A DNA stretch of 64,000 bases. Origin: Eulemur rufifrons (Eukaryota > Chordata > Mammalia > Primates > Lemuridae). The notes beneath the pieces are model-generated. The model was given only the letters and a program-made list of their open reading frames with translations, ran no database searches and was not told the origin of the DNA. This document shows positions 33,718 to 44,974 of this stretch, piece by piece (position 1 is the first letter of the stretch; every line of letters starts with the position of its first letter). The DNA is taken from contig NC_090989.1 of NCBI RefSeq assembly GCF_041146395.1, forward strand, positions 220,566,843 through 220,630,842, read 5' to 3'. The translations under genes were made by a program, and so were the position numbers.

Positions 33718-35537
33718 AATAGCAACCCATTGCAGTAAAAATATGGAATGGTATTTTGTTTTTCTGACAACTGAAACAATTTTTTGTTGCTTTCCCTTTT
33801 CTTGCTGAGAAGTAGGATTTCCTCATTATGGATCAGTTTGATGTTAAGATTTTTCAGGCCCCTTTGGTGACTAAGACAGTCCAGACAAGTTGTCCCCTAA
33901 GGTTCTTAGTGTCTCCCAAGAGCAATTGCCTGGGGTGGGGAGAGAGCAGTGGGGTGCTACTAAACCAACTCTCTGCGGAGAAAAAGTTAAAAGGCCCTGA
34001 TTTATAGCATTTGCTGTTTCCCAGTGTATATCGAATGCTATATTGAGTACTCCCACCCTGGCTGACTCAGGCTACCAACGTAACAACTGGCAAAGTTCCC
34101 AAGTATGAACCGTTTCCAGCACATCACTCGAGGCAAGATCTACTTTCTCACTACTGCCTCCTCCCTTCCTCCTCTCCAACTCTCCAAGCTGTGCCTACCC
34201 CCAGAACTTCAGGCAACGGGTAAGAGAGAGAAGAGCAATGTGAACTTATTTGAGAAACCACAAGCTGCTGATGGCAACTCTGATATCTCCTTTCTGGTGC
34301 TTCCTGCACCAACATGACAAGGCCCTTGGTCCCTGATGTGTGGCAGGTGTCCAGGTGCTGGACTTGCATGTGTTGGTTCAGTTGGGGCTGCTGACGGGGT
34401 CTTCCTCTGTACAGTCTCTGATGTGGAAATTTAGCTTCAACTTGGCCTCCTTGTACTCTCTCCCCAGCCCTTTCTTTAGAAAATTCAACATGCTGGGTTT
34501 TTGTAACTGAGATCCACTCACCCATTGGTCAACTTTGGGAGGTATCTGCAGGAGGGCTTTCATCCCATCCATCTTCCTCAACATCTACCAAATGGAGGGA
34601 ACTCTCGATATCTTAGCCAATCAAATGGTGAGAAATAAAAGTATCTTCCTGTATCCCTTCTCTTATTTAAGCCATGTCTTGCCTACAACTTCCTCCTTGT
34701 CCTTGTTTAATCATTACCAAACACTCTGCTGATCTAGTCATGGGCAACTTTAAGACAAGAGAGCATTGTCAGAACCTAACTAAGTGGAGATGAGAGAACA
34801 GACAGTCCTGACATTCCCAAATATACAGGAAATGGAAAGGAACAAGTCCAAAGTGTTTCCCCCTCCCCCCCCCATGGGAAGAAGAGTAGAAAGGAATACT
34901 TTCCACGGTGTGATTTCTGCATTCCTAAAAGATATCATTTTCTCTCCTGTTCCCCCTTTAATATGGTTCTCTGATAAAGATTCTGAAATTAGTTTGGCCT
35001 TTCTAGCAGACAGAAGGCAAGGATCAGGAATCTCATGGCCTAAAACCAGACCCTTGACCTTAGAAAATTTAGTAATTTTATTATCAGGGTTCTGTGTCCA
35101 CTGTATATGCTACATTATTCAGCAACCGGAGGGAGCAAAAAAAAGATATTAGTAATAAGAGATACCATTATGAAACAGAGAACAGTCAGTACCTCACAAT
35201 GTTCTGTTACATTGTTATTCCAGTAAAAGAGGAAAAAACTTGTTTTTAATCAAAACTGACTATAATCAAGTCTGCCTTCCAAGGTAAAGGAACAGAAGAG
35301 GGATGTAATTCACATCACTGGGAAAAGAAGTCTCTTATATAGCCTCCTTTCTCTCACGGAGATGTGGGCGAGGAGGGATGAGAGCCAGCATAGACGGTTT
35401 ATCAGAGCAAGAGCACATTAATTTTGCCTTTGGATAGATGAGAAGGTCCCCAGCACAGAGACTGAGAATAGGGTCTATTTCCATTTCCAAGGGGGGAGCT
35501 ATAGAAGTACAGGGAGATCAAAAGATAATAGTAAGCA
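33718..35537. other. Low-copy gap, no supported gene
   Basis: The minus strand has a 124-codon open frame at 34151-34525 but no recognisable family, and a plus-strand frame overlaps it. A C-run (34859-34873) gives a short polypyrimidine tract. No repeat named. Confidence 0.4.
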
Positions 35538-35840
35538 GGCCAGGTGTGGTGGCTCAAGCCTGTAATACCAACACTTTGGGAGGCCAAGGCAGGAGGATCA
35601 CTTGAGGTCAGGAGTTTGAGATCAGCCTGAGCAACAACAAGACTCTGTCACCACAAAAAATAAAAAATAAATAAAAATTAGCCAGGCGTGGTGGCACACA
35701 CCTGTGGTCCCAGTTACTTGGGAGACTGAGGCAAAAGGATCACTTGAACCCAGGAGTTTGAGGTCACAGTGAGCCATGATGATGCCACTGCACTCTAGCT
35801 GGGGTGACAGAGTGAGACTCTGTCTGAAAAATAAATAAAT
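35538..35840 (+). mobile_element. Full-length dimeric Alu SINE
   Basis: GGCCAGGTGTGGTGGCTCAA start, left arm, A-rich middle (AAAAATAAAAAATAAATAAA), right arm from ATTAGCCAGGCGTGGTGG to CACTGCACTCTAGC, A-rich tail with AAATAAATAAATG. Most CpGs have decayed, so it is older than the copy at 17229. Flanking duplications are imperfect. Confidence 0.92.
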
Positions 35841-37389
35841 GAATAGATTAAAGCAAAGCTGTGGTGGCTGAAGATTGGTTTTTGTGTTTTGTTTTGTTTC
35901 CATTTTCCATTTACGATGTCTGCTCTGCTAGGATACAAATCTCCACCAGTGTTCTCAAACATGCAGTGAAGACTATTACACATATATGCCCCATGAGAGT
36001 ATTGTTTTTGTTTTGGTATAAAGAAAAGGGGATGAGCATGGCGTTGGGTTCAGCAAGAGGTACAGAGAAGGGAACTGTCCCGGGAGCCCGGAGGCGAGGA
36101 ATGTGGTATGAGTTCTCCCACGAGCAGGAGCTAGAAGCCAGCCCTGATCCGACATTAATCCCCAGGACGGTATAGAAATCTTAGCGAAGACAGAGAACAG
36201 AGGGCCTGTGCTGACATCTGGGTTTTATTGCTAACGCTGTTGTTATTGTTCTTATTCCCCGTTAGGGAGCCAACAGAACACAGACAGCACAGCTCCCAGG
36301 GACATCACAGGCGTGGTGGCCCCCTCTGTCTGCAGGTATCTCTCGCAAGCTCTGTGTACGCCCCTAAGAATCACTCTCCTTTATTCCTACTCAGGGCCAT
36401 GGGGTGAGGAGCTTGCAAAATGCTGCCATTTCCTGGGGCTGACACGTGGGCAGCCAGGATCACCTCATGCCAGCTGCTACAAATGGCCACTGTGTCTTCA
36501 GCCTGATTCTAATAGAGGGTGAACAGCAGGAGCCCTGAAGGTGGCGCTTCCTTTTCCAGAAACTGAAATCTGTCACAGAGCACCGTGACTCGGCAGCGTG
36601 CAGTGAGTCGCAGCCAATCTGCACTATCGGGAGGAACGCGGTCTCTGTGCCCCGCTGACCCGCTTGGCAAGAGCGCTTTTCCTGCCCCACGGGAACAGCA
36701 CTTGCATCACTCTTTCTTTTCTGTGGGTGAACAAATCTTGGCTAGAACTTTGGACGATTACACATGTAAAATGTGCTTCTCTAAAGTGGCAGCATTAGAA
36801 CGTCTTTCGTAATAAACTTTTCTTATTAGGAATTGCGTATCTTCTTGTCTAAGAAGTCTCCCGCGTGCGGTTTTGTGATAGCTGCCCCAGCCCTTTGATG
36901 TTAGCAGCAAAGCCCTCAGCAGGCTGTGTTTCAATTTGTGAAATTCAAATCTGCAAATATTTACTAGGGTTGCCCGTGGCCAATGTGCCTTCTACACTGT
37001 TAAAAAACGAAGCAGGAAGGAGAGATTTTCATGGTACATACGTATAAGCCACTGATAGTCAAGTATCTCACACACTTCTTATCAGAGATCCTAGTGGGCT
37101 TTCTTTTCCTTTGTTCTTTTTCTGTACTTTTTTTTTAAATTCCTTTGGTTATTTATGTATTTTCCTCAAGGTGGAATGAAAGCCTTAAACATCTGAGTGC
37201 CACAGAGGCTTGCTGATATACACCTCTTAACTGCTTAAAGATGCCCAAAGCAACAAAGTTAAATACACAGTACACTGCATTTCCAGAAAGAACAGCATGT
37301 ACAATTCCTTATCAGATGTTCTTGCACTATGTGCCTTTGACCATTTTTCTTCTTGGTTGAGAAAGCAAGTAGCCCTCATCGTTAAGGAC
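35841..37389. other. Low-copy block, CpG-containing at 36040-36680
   Basis: No coding exon can be supported. Between about 36040 and 36680 CpG dinucleotides are clearly more frequent than in the surrounding AT-rich DNA (clusters near 36080-36100 and 36585-36665), and no repeat is evident. An ARE-like motif is annotated separately. Could hold an enhancer, exon or decayed CpG-rich promoter; nothing decides between these. Confidence 0.4.
36585..36595 (+). promoter_or_regulatory. ARE/MARE-like motif
   Basis: GTGACTCGGCA fits the RTGACnnnGC antioxidant-response core bound by NRF2/small MAF dimers. An AGCCAAT CCAAT box lies about 25 bp downstream. Single motif matches are common by chance. Confidence 0.25.
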
Positions 37390-37775
37390 ACAACCTGGGG
37401 TGGTCAATAGCTCTCTTCACCAAATATTTCCCCTTCCTTTCTTCTGGGCACATGGTTGGACTGCATATGGCCTTGTGTTGGGTGAGGCAACATGACCAGT
37501 TCTGGCCATTGAGTTAAGAGTGAAATAAGATGTATCTTCAAGGTTGGAGCATTGACTTACTCGTGAAAAACCTTCCAGAGCCATTGTTGCCTCTGCCCTA
37601 GCGTCCAGCACCTTTTTTCTGGTTGTATGTGTGCTCCATCCAACTGGGTCCTGGAGGGACGGTGACACAGATGGATACGTAGTAAGAGCAGGAAACAAAC
37701 CCTTGGTGCCTTAAGCCACTAAAAGTTGAAAGTTGTTTGTTACCATAACATAATCTAGTTTATCCTGACAGACAC
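37390..37775 (+). mobile_element. LTR-like old repeat (MaLR type?)
   Basis: Text with TTGGACTGCATATGGCC, TTGAGTTAAGAGTGAAAT and a terminal phrase TTGTTACCATAACATAATCT then TATCCTGAC is a recurrent eutherian repeat end. The block at 44360-44760 shares its order. Family assignment uncertain. Confidence 0.45.
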
Positions 37776-38299
37776 AAAACCTATGGCATAAAGGAAGACA
37801 ACCTTAGGATGAAACCAACACTGCTGAAGGCAAAATGGAAAAAATAAACAGGGTTCTTGCTATGACTGGATTAACACTCATCTGAAGGCCACTCAAATGC
37901 CAGACTTGCCATTTGTATGAAAAATAAATTCCCTTATAACTTAAGCCCATTTCAATCAAAACCACTTGAACTAATACAGTGGTTATGTCATGTATTATGT
38001 GACCCCTTACAAGAGCTATCTCTGAATGGAATAAGACAGGCACCAGGTCATTGAGCAAACAGCATGTAGGCTGCTCAGTGGTCTATTAGTTAACCAGACA
38101 CAAAAGCTCTGTCCAAAGGGGACATCAGATGCAGGGAAATGACCGGCCAAAATCAATATCATTTGGTTTCAAATCCTTCAGTCGGTCTATTGGCAGCAGT
38201 GAGCATAGTTGAATCAGAAGCAGAGGAGAACTGCACATCGTAAGGAAGGTGAGGAGGGAATTGGGGAGTATGTCTCTCTCCTCCCCAAGTTGTAGCATG

Positions 38300-39010
38300 C
38301 CCTCAAGTCATTTCAAAATTTCCCCAACCTTCCAGGGAAAAATTAGTTGAACAAGTTTAATCAAATATGAAACAGACATGATAGCACATTAAATCAGTCA
38401 CAGAAATTGTGAGACATGGTCAAAGTTTGTGTTTTCTATCACAGAGTTAAAAAAATCACATTTCTTTCCCATCATGATGGTGAAACAGGCCACATTGCCC
38501 CCAAATATGCTGATTTGACATATTGATTATTTTGAGCAAAAGGCACTAGAGAAACAGCAGATGCCGCAAGGACCATCTGACCTGCCCCCCTCTACGTGGA
38601 GTGAGCCATAAAGATGCCTTTGAGAAAGATGCCCTGCACCAGGACAAGAAAATAACCCGTATTCAGAGACTGGGAACTGATGCTGCAATGGACCTGCACA
38701 AACGAGCTTACTAAACCAACCCCGTCTTCCACTGTCTCTGCACCTCCCTAGTGACTTTCCCACAATTTACTGCCCCTAGTGCAAACCCCCTTGTCTTGTC
38801 CTTTCTTCACAAATGCATCATTTCTTTATCTAAAAGATACTGAAGGTTTCTGCTTTTGCTATTTCTTTGGATCTTCATTCTCTTGTGAGGGTCCCCATCC
38901 ACACGTAAAAATTAATAAGAGTCTTATGTTTTTTCCCTGTTAACCCATCTTATGGTAATTTAATTCTTAGACCCAGCCGAAGATCCCAAGGGGACAGAGG
39001 AGAATGTATC
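38300..39010 (+). mobile_element. ERV1-like LTR material
   Basis: The segment with GCACCTCCCTAGTGACTTTC, CCACAATTTACTGCCCCTAG, then CTTTATCTAAAAGATACTGA and AAATTAATAAGAGTC and a close at TTAATTCTTAGACCC resembles a class I LTR with its polyadenylation region. Ends could not be fixed and no duplication was found. A second AATAAACCCC signal at about 39358 may belong to another LTR piece. Confidence 0.4.
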
Positions 39011-39585
39011 CTTCTCCCCGAAAAGAGAAATTAGAAGCAAATATTATGAGTATGCTCTGGTGCCCCCACCCCGTCATATTGCGCAGCCCCTGCCCCTGCC
39101 ATCGCCATGTTAGGAACCTGGGTGGGGGCGGGGTGCTTAATGGAGGGGCAGTAAGGAGTAAGTGACTAAGGTCTGCACCTGCCACCAACAGGGCTACAAG
39201 ACAGCCAGCCAGAGATAAGCGATGTCCTCGCTGGCTATTCAGCTCAAAAATACAAATCAGTCTCTGGGAAGCCCAGCTTTTTAACTATTTCTGTTTTTCT
39301 GAGATGCTGGCTTTGGGTGGAGATCTCCAACTTCCGTATTCCACATGTGTCCTTTCAATAAACCCCTCGTAATTACAGTGATTCAAATGTTTTTCTCTTC
39401 TTTGAAAACTGAACACTATTTTAAATAAATATCCAATTTTTCAACTAACTGTCTCAAAAGAAAATGTATCTTCCCTCTAAAGAACTTTACTCATGTTTAA
39501 GTGTAAAAAAAAAAGTCTTTTCTCCCAAAGCAACATTGTTTAAACTACCGTGACCCTAGTCTGCAAGATAATAGTTGTATTGTTT

Positions 39586-39600
39586 CCACCAGATGGCGCT
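39586..39600 (+). promoter_or_regulatory. CTCF-type binding motif
   Basis: CCACCAGATGGCGCT is a near-ideal match to the CTCF core (CCASYAGRKGGCRSY) in forward orientation, outside any repeat I can name and 250 bp before the mariner element. CTCF marks chromatin-loop anchors and insulators. Occupancy cannot be judged from sequence. Confidence 0.65.
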
Positions 39601-39849
39601 GTTGCCAGTTCACACACCAAATGTCCTGGGAAATTTAATATCATTCCTGAATAAACATCAACCAGCTGCTTCACAAAGGCAACTGTTTCCACTCCTTCCT
39701 GAGAAGTCACCACTGTTTTAACAATTACCATCCCCCTAACTGACCCACTGGACACTTCACTGTCTTTACGGGTTCATTAAGTGTCAGACGTTAAGCTAAG
39801 TCCTAGGGATGCAATGGCATTCTCCAGTCACTCCAGGCACTAAAATCTA

Positions 39850-41134
39850 TTAGGTCATTAAGTATGGAATGTCCAATTTCTTTAAGTGCTAAGTTTGACA
39901 GTTGATATCTCTGGCATTTCACTTTGACACTTCTTGGTTTTTTGTTTCTTTTTTTATTATTGTGAAGGTACCTCCTTATTCTTTCAAATGCACGTTTTGG
40001 CTTGTGATTGTCTTTCAATTTTTTTTTTGAGCAAGCTTTATGAAACTATGTATAAGTAAAAAAATTGTGTGATTTTTTTAATATGAGTTCTGTTGTGGAA
40101 CTAATGCAGCGCAGACAGCTCAAAATATCAACCAAGTGTTTGAGAAGAATGTGGCTAATGAACGCACAGTAGGTGGATGGTTTGAGAAGTTCCGTTCTGG
40201 TGATTTTAATTTTGAAAATGAGCCACGTGGGCAACCTGAGACCAGGGTGAATAATGATGAGCTGAAAGCTTTAGTGGAAACACATGTTTCCCTGCCTACA
40301 CATGAATTAGCAGCAAGGTTTGACATTATCATTCCAACAATATTGGACCATTTGAAACAAATGGGCAAGGGAAAGAAGCTGGATAGACAGGTACACAAGA
40401 ATTAAACGAGTGGCAGAAGAGAAACCATCTCAAAGCTTGCCTCTCTTCGCTGTCATGACATAAAGGCAAACCATATTGTTCTGTGTCATGAAAAATGGAT
40501 TCTTTTTGACAATCACAAGTGTTTGGCACAATGGATGGATAAAGATGAAGTGCCAAAACACAGCCCAAAACCAAATATTCGTTAAAAAAAGCTAATAGTG
40601 TCTGTTTGGTGGTCCAGCACTGGTATTATCCCCTACAGCTTCATAAAACCTGGTCAATCAATTACAACGGACGTCTACTGCAGCCAATTGGATGAAATCA
40701 TGAGGATGTTTATTATTAAGCAGCTGAGATTGGTCAATAGAGACAAGTCAATCCTCTTGAAAGACAATGTTTGACAACATGTCTCACAAACAATACTGCT
40801 CAAACTACAGAAGCTGGACTTGGAAACTCTCTGTCATCCACCATATTCACCAGACCTTGCACCAACTGACTACCACTTCTTCCAGGCTTTGGACCACTTC
40901 TTGTAAGGAAAAATATTCAGTTCTCAACAAGCTGTGGAAAACACCTTTTGCAATTCCATTGCCACTCTCTCTCCAGGCTTCTTTGCTGCCGGCATGAACA
41001 AGCTACTGTTAAGATGACAAAACTGTGTGGATAGTTTAGGTGCATACTTTGATTAATTGTACCGCTTCTTGTTTCAGATATAATGAGCTACACTTTTGAT
41101 TTGAAATTGGACATTTCATATTTAATGACCTTAA
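39850..41134 (+). mobile_element. Full-length mariner transposon
   Basis: Inverted repeats about 32 bp long pair the ends: left TTAGGTCATTAAGTATGGAA, right (reverse complemented) TTAAGGTCATTAAATATGAA, continuing on both with ATGTCCAATTTC. TA dinucleotides flank it (39848-39849 and 41135-41136). 1285 bp is the normal size of an autonomous mariner. It carries one decayed transposase gene. Confidence 0.92.
40082..41075 (+). pseudogene. Dead mariner transposase
   Basis: From 40082 to 40405 one frame reads through the paired helix-turn-helix DNA-binding region (NINQVFEKNVANERTVGGWF, FRSGDFNFENEPRG, then ILDHLKQMGKGKKLD). A frameshift near 40395 is followed by ELNEWQ in another frame, and a further shift leads to the catalytic part: HEKWILFDNHK (40487 on), WWSSTGIIPYSFIKPG, LLKDN, and PPYSPDLAPTDYHFF near 40840-40885. 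The first catalytic Asp of the D,D34D triad (normally in CDEKW) is His here (CAT at 40487-40489). In-frame stops after NIR and in the LLKDN region, plus frameshifts, rule out function. Confidence 0.9.
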
Positions 41135-41430
41135 TAGTAGGGAGACAGCCATTTAGTAAATAATCACCAAGACACATAATCACAGCTCTTATTTGTGCTT
41201 CAGAAGGAAACAAAGATATCAGGTTGCTAATGCCACATGCGACCCATAGAAGGGACCGAGCGGAGCAGTAGGAGCTAAACTATGGAGGAAGGGAGGAGAG
41301 ACAGCCTCCCAAGCAGAGGGAGGCAAAGAGAAAGGCATTGAGGCTGGAGGATTATAACCCCTGGGAAAGACCAAGAAAAAAAGAGACCAGACCTTTGAAA
41401 CTGAGGATAAGAGTGAAAGAAAAGAGAATT
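41135..41430. other. Gap after the mariner
   Basis: Purine-rich low-copy DNA, no feature recognised. Confidence 0.5.
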
Positions 41431-41439
41431 GAGTTATCC

Positions 41440-42115
41440 CATTGGTAAGTCCCTGGCTTCAGTGATCCCCAAATTTGTATCTGTAATCATCTTCCCTTCC
41501 AAGTTCCATAGACATCCCTGCTTGCAATTCCATTACTTTAAACCCACCTTGATACAGCCCACATTTCTTAACATCTGCAAAGCAAACCATTTAAAGCCAT
41601 ACACCGCTCAGGTCTTCATCACACCAAGCTTCCCTCCATCCTTTGCAGGCTCCACGTGGCCTCCTGCCTTAAAGTGTGCACAGCTACTTGCCCTCTTGGC
41701 CTACACCACTCTGCCTTCTTCCTTTTGCCTGGTAATCCCCACTCATTCCATAGATTCCGGTCTCATCTGGCCTTCCCCAGGGAAGCCTTCCTCAGTCTTC
41801 CTTGACCTTCCCTCTCACGGTCAGGGTGGGGAAGGGGGCATTGGGGAGGAACATGTGTCCCAGTTTGCCCAATAAATCCAGATTTATGCCTGTTGTTCTA
41901 GCTCAATTAACAATACCTCCTTTCACTTCCATACATGTCCCTTTTGGGATAATAACTTGTATAATCCCCTCACCTGTTATATCCTCTCATATACCTCATA
42001 TACATGCATTCTCATATACCTCTTCTTTGTGACTCATGACAGATTCAATTTTACATTTTTTTTGTGATTGTTTGATTCATGTCCATCTTCCTCACTGGAT
42101 TGTAAACTGTAACAG
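41440..42115 (+). mobile_element. L2 LINE fragment
   Basis: Long L2-like pyrimidine-rich run: AAACCCACCTTGATACAGCC, CCATTTAAAGCCATACACCG, ACCACTCTGCCTTCTTCC, CATTCCATAGATTCCGG, then CCATCTTCCTCACTGGATTG near the 3' end. A 148-codon open frame across it (41429-41875) is incidental. Confidence 0.6.
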
Positions 42116-42139
42116 TTTGACACAGGAGGCACCAACAAA

Positions 42140-42320
42140 AATTTGTTGAATGACTCAACGACCTTTCGAGGTGGGCACTAATTAGCATTCTCATTTATAG
42201 AAGGGGAAACTGAGTCTAGAGAGTTTTAAATATCTTGCCACGATCACAAAGCTAGGAAATGATGTGGCTGGAATGTGAAGCTAGGTCTGGTGTTTTTCAA
42301 GGTCATAACCACGAAACTCT
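42140..42320 (-). mobile_element. MIR SINE
   Basis: Reverse MIR: TTAGCATTCTCATTTATAGA, AGGGGAAACTGAGTCTAGAG, CTTGCCACGATCACAAAGCT, and GGCTGGAATGTGAAGCTAGG. Good order. Confidence 0.85.
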
Positions 42321-43014
42321 GCTTGCAGAGAGATCTTTAAGCGACTGAGATCCCACAGTCGCCCAGGATTGAGCTTTGCTCAGTCCTTATTAGAACTGAA
42401 CTCAGCTTGAAAGCTACACAATTATTTCCTTTCCATTGAAATTGCAATCTGCTCCAAGGAAATGGAGCTTACGGCTGTCAGAGTATAAAGGGCAAGTGTG
42501 TGGGAGAAGCCAGAGATCAAACGGTCAAATACACTTGTTATAGAATTTTTCATGAGCCGCATTCAAATGCTATCACTTGACTCCAAGCTTCTCCCCCTTG
42601 GATTTGAAAGAGAGAGAACAAAGGGTAAGGGGAAAGGCAGCTGTCAGTGAATAATCAGGAGGCAGATGGAATGGCTCAGGCCTGGGGCCACGGAGGAGGC
42701 TGCAGCCAAGGGCTGGGACAGAGATCACAGAAGTCAGTGCTGCAGAGGCCGAGAAGCTGCTTCTCCCTTATCCCAAACCCAGGGGGTACACTGGACTCTC
42801 CATAGCTTATCAGTAGGTCCCCTCAACACACACAAGCTGCACTTCTTTCTGTACAATAATAGTGACTTATAACTCCAGAGGTCACTTCACCTCTGATTCT
42901 CAGTTTCCTCATCTATAAAACCAGGGAGTTCAACCTAGATGACCTTTAAGGATGCTCTTAGCTCTAAAATTCTATGGTTTTGTAATCCATGGCCAATGCT
43001 GTTAGGATTGACTC
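42321..43014. other. Low-copy gap, nothing recognised
   Basis: No gene. Short MIR-like text (TCAGTTTCCTCATCTATAAA) occurs at about 42900-42960 on the plus strand, which may be another MIR remnant. Confidence 0.45.
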
Positions 43015-43029
43015 AAGAAAAATAGGAAC

Positions 43030-43214
43030 TCGCCAGGGGTAGTGGCACCTGTAGTCCCAGCTACTCAGGAGGCTGAGGTGGGAGGATCACTTGAGCCCAG
43101 GAGTTTGAGGCTGTAGTGTGCTATGATTGTGCCTGTGAATAGCCACTGCACTCCAACCTGGGCAGCAGAGTGAGACTCTGTCTTTAAAAAAAAACAAAAA
43201 CAAAAACAGAAAGC
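43030..43214 (+). mobile_element. Alu right-arm unit (5'-truncated)
   Basis: Starts CGCCAGGGGTAGTGGCACCT and passes the right-arm text to an A tail with AACAAAAACAAAAAC. A 15 bp duplication frames it: AAGAAAAATAGGAAC at 43015-43029 and AAGAAAGATAGGAAC at 43215-43229, one mismatch. The right arm contains an about 15 bp extra segment near 43128-43142. Confidence 0.9.
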
Positions 43215-43835
43215 AAGAAAGATAGGAACACACATGGATGTTGGTAGTCACTCTTTTCTCAAAATCAGAAAAAGGATGACTTATTTATGTTATTCCTCAA
43301 CCCCTACTGCATTTGATTCTTGAAAAAGTGCTTCAGGTCAAGTCCAGAATGCTTTGAAGTCTAAACTGAACCATGAAGTTCAAAGCAAAATGAATTCAAA
43401 GAAGAGTGAATGCCACTAATGTACTAAATCTCAAACTGAGATAAACTAAGCTATTATTACAAAAATATACATCTAACAGAAAAATTTGCTGGTGATATTT
43501 TTAATTTCTTAATAATTTTATCTATTTGCACTAGAATGAATTGTGTAATTCTAGACAATTAAATCAACATAAACCCAGGATGCAGTTTACATTTGTGAAA
43601 CATGATGTATTTAATGGACATTTCCTAATTAGATCAAAACATTTTCTAAGGTTTGTATCAGCAGTAGGATTAAGTAGATATGAGATAGGACCAGCTAGAA
43701 AATTGAGATGAAGTCAACTCTGATGTTCCTATGCCTTGGTTCATGCTATTTGCTTTGTCTAGAATACTCATTCCCCAAACTCTACTTAAAGAAATCTTGC
43801 TTTTCTACTCTGTCACCTAACTGGGAAGCAATTTC
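43215..43835. other. Low-copy gap, nothing recognised
   Basis: AT-rich; no gene or confident repeat. Confidence 0.5.
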
Positions 43836-44342
43836 AAAACATGTCCCCCATAGTCTTTGACCTTCTTCCTATTGAAACATGGGGTCTCTTTTTCCTCCCC
43901 TTAAAGTTGGCTTGTGTAACTCCTTGATGAAAAGAATATGGTAGAAGAGATGCTGTGCCAATTTCCAGACTTAGGCTTTAAGAAACTGGCAGCATTTCTT
44001 TCCTGCCTTGGAACCTGGCCACCATGCTGTGAGGAAGCCAAAGAGCCACATGTAGAGGACATGAGTAGGTGGTCAAGCTGACAGTCACAGCTGAGGTCTC
44101 AGTCTATGGCCAGCACCAACTGCCAGACACTCGAGTGAGCAAGCGTCCAGATGATTCCAGCCCCAGCCTTTGAGTCACTCCCAGTTTTCAAGCTGCCCCA
44201 GCTGATGCCCCGAGGCATAGAGATGAGCTGTTCTCACCCAGCCTTGTCCAAATTGCAGCTTCATGAGCAAACAGAATGATTATCATTATCTTCATCCCCT
44301 AAGCTTGGAGCAGTTTGTTATACAGCAATAAGTAACAGGAAC
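43836..44342 (+). mobile_element. MLT1-like LTR
   Basis: Reads in MLT1 order: TGTCCCCCATAGTCTTTGAC, AATATGGTAGAAGAGATGCT, TTCTCACCCAGCCTTGTCCA, and an end GCAGTTTGTTATACAGCAAT. Ends approximate. Confidence 0.6.
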
Positions 44343-44359
44343 AGAAAAGCCTTCCTTAA

Positions 44360-44765
44360 ATTCTCACACAACCCCACAACGACGACTGCCATCACTATGA
44401 AAGTCATGAAGATGGTTCATGATTATTCCATTCTCTCCTCCTTCCGGTACAAGACAAAAATGCACTCTCCACCAACCCCTGTTGAGTTTAGGCATGGCCA
44501 TATGATGGATTGTGGCCAATGAAATGCATCTGGAAAGGATATATGCCAATTCTGGGCAGAAGCTTTAAAATCCAGGGTGTGCTCCACAAAGTTTCCTCCC
44601 CACATCACAGTGATGGTGGAAGCCCACATGGAAATGCATCTCCCATTGCCCAGACTGCCTGATGAGCAGGGCTATGCTTTCAATGCATGCTGGACATACA
44701 GCATGAGGAAGAAATAATTATTTGTTGGGTTTAGCTGAAATTCTAAAAAGTTGTTTGTAATCACA
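44360..44765 (+). mobile_element. LTR-like old repeat
   Basis: GGCATGGCCATATGATGGAT, GTGGCCAATGAAATGCATCT, GGCAGAAGCTTTAAAATCCA and a terminal ATTATTTGTTGGGTTTAGCT resemble a common eutherian repeat. The block at 37390 appears related. Name uncertain. Confidence 0.45.
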
Positions 44766-44773
44766 GCATATGA

Positions 44774-44974
44774 CCAGGTTTGTCAATGGCAGCACTGTTG
44801 ACATTTGGGGCCAGATGATTCTTCACTGTGGGAGGCTGTCCTGTGCCTTGTAGGGTGTTCAGCAGCATCCCTGGCCTATACCCACTAGATGCCAGTAGCA
44901 CCACCACCCCCAGTTGAGACACTCCAGACTTTGCCATATGTCCACTGGCGGTGGGTGGGAGGGAGTTGAGAACC
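44774..44974 (-). mobile_element. MER20 (hAT-Charlie MITE)
   Basis: CAGGTTTGTCAATGGCAGCA start, CACTAGATGCCAGTAGCACC middle, GTTGAGAACCACTG end: same family and orientation as the copy at 22242. The 8 bp flanks (CATATGAC and ATCTGGAC) match at only about five positions. Confidence 0.88.

Noticed and set aside
34151..34525. 124-codon minus-strand frame
   Set aside because: No recognised family; opposite strand also open.
41429..41875. 148-codon plus-strand open frame
   Set aside because: It runs across an L2 fragment in a frame unrelated to L2 protein; C-rich sequence simply lacks stops.
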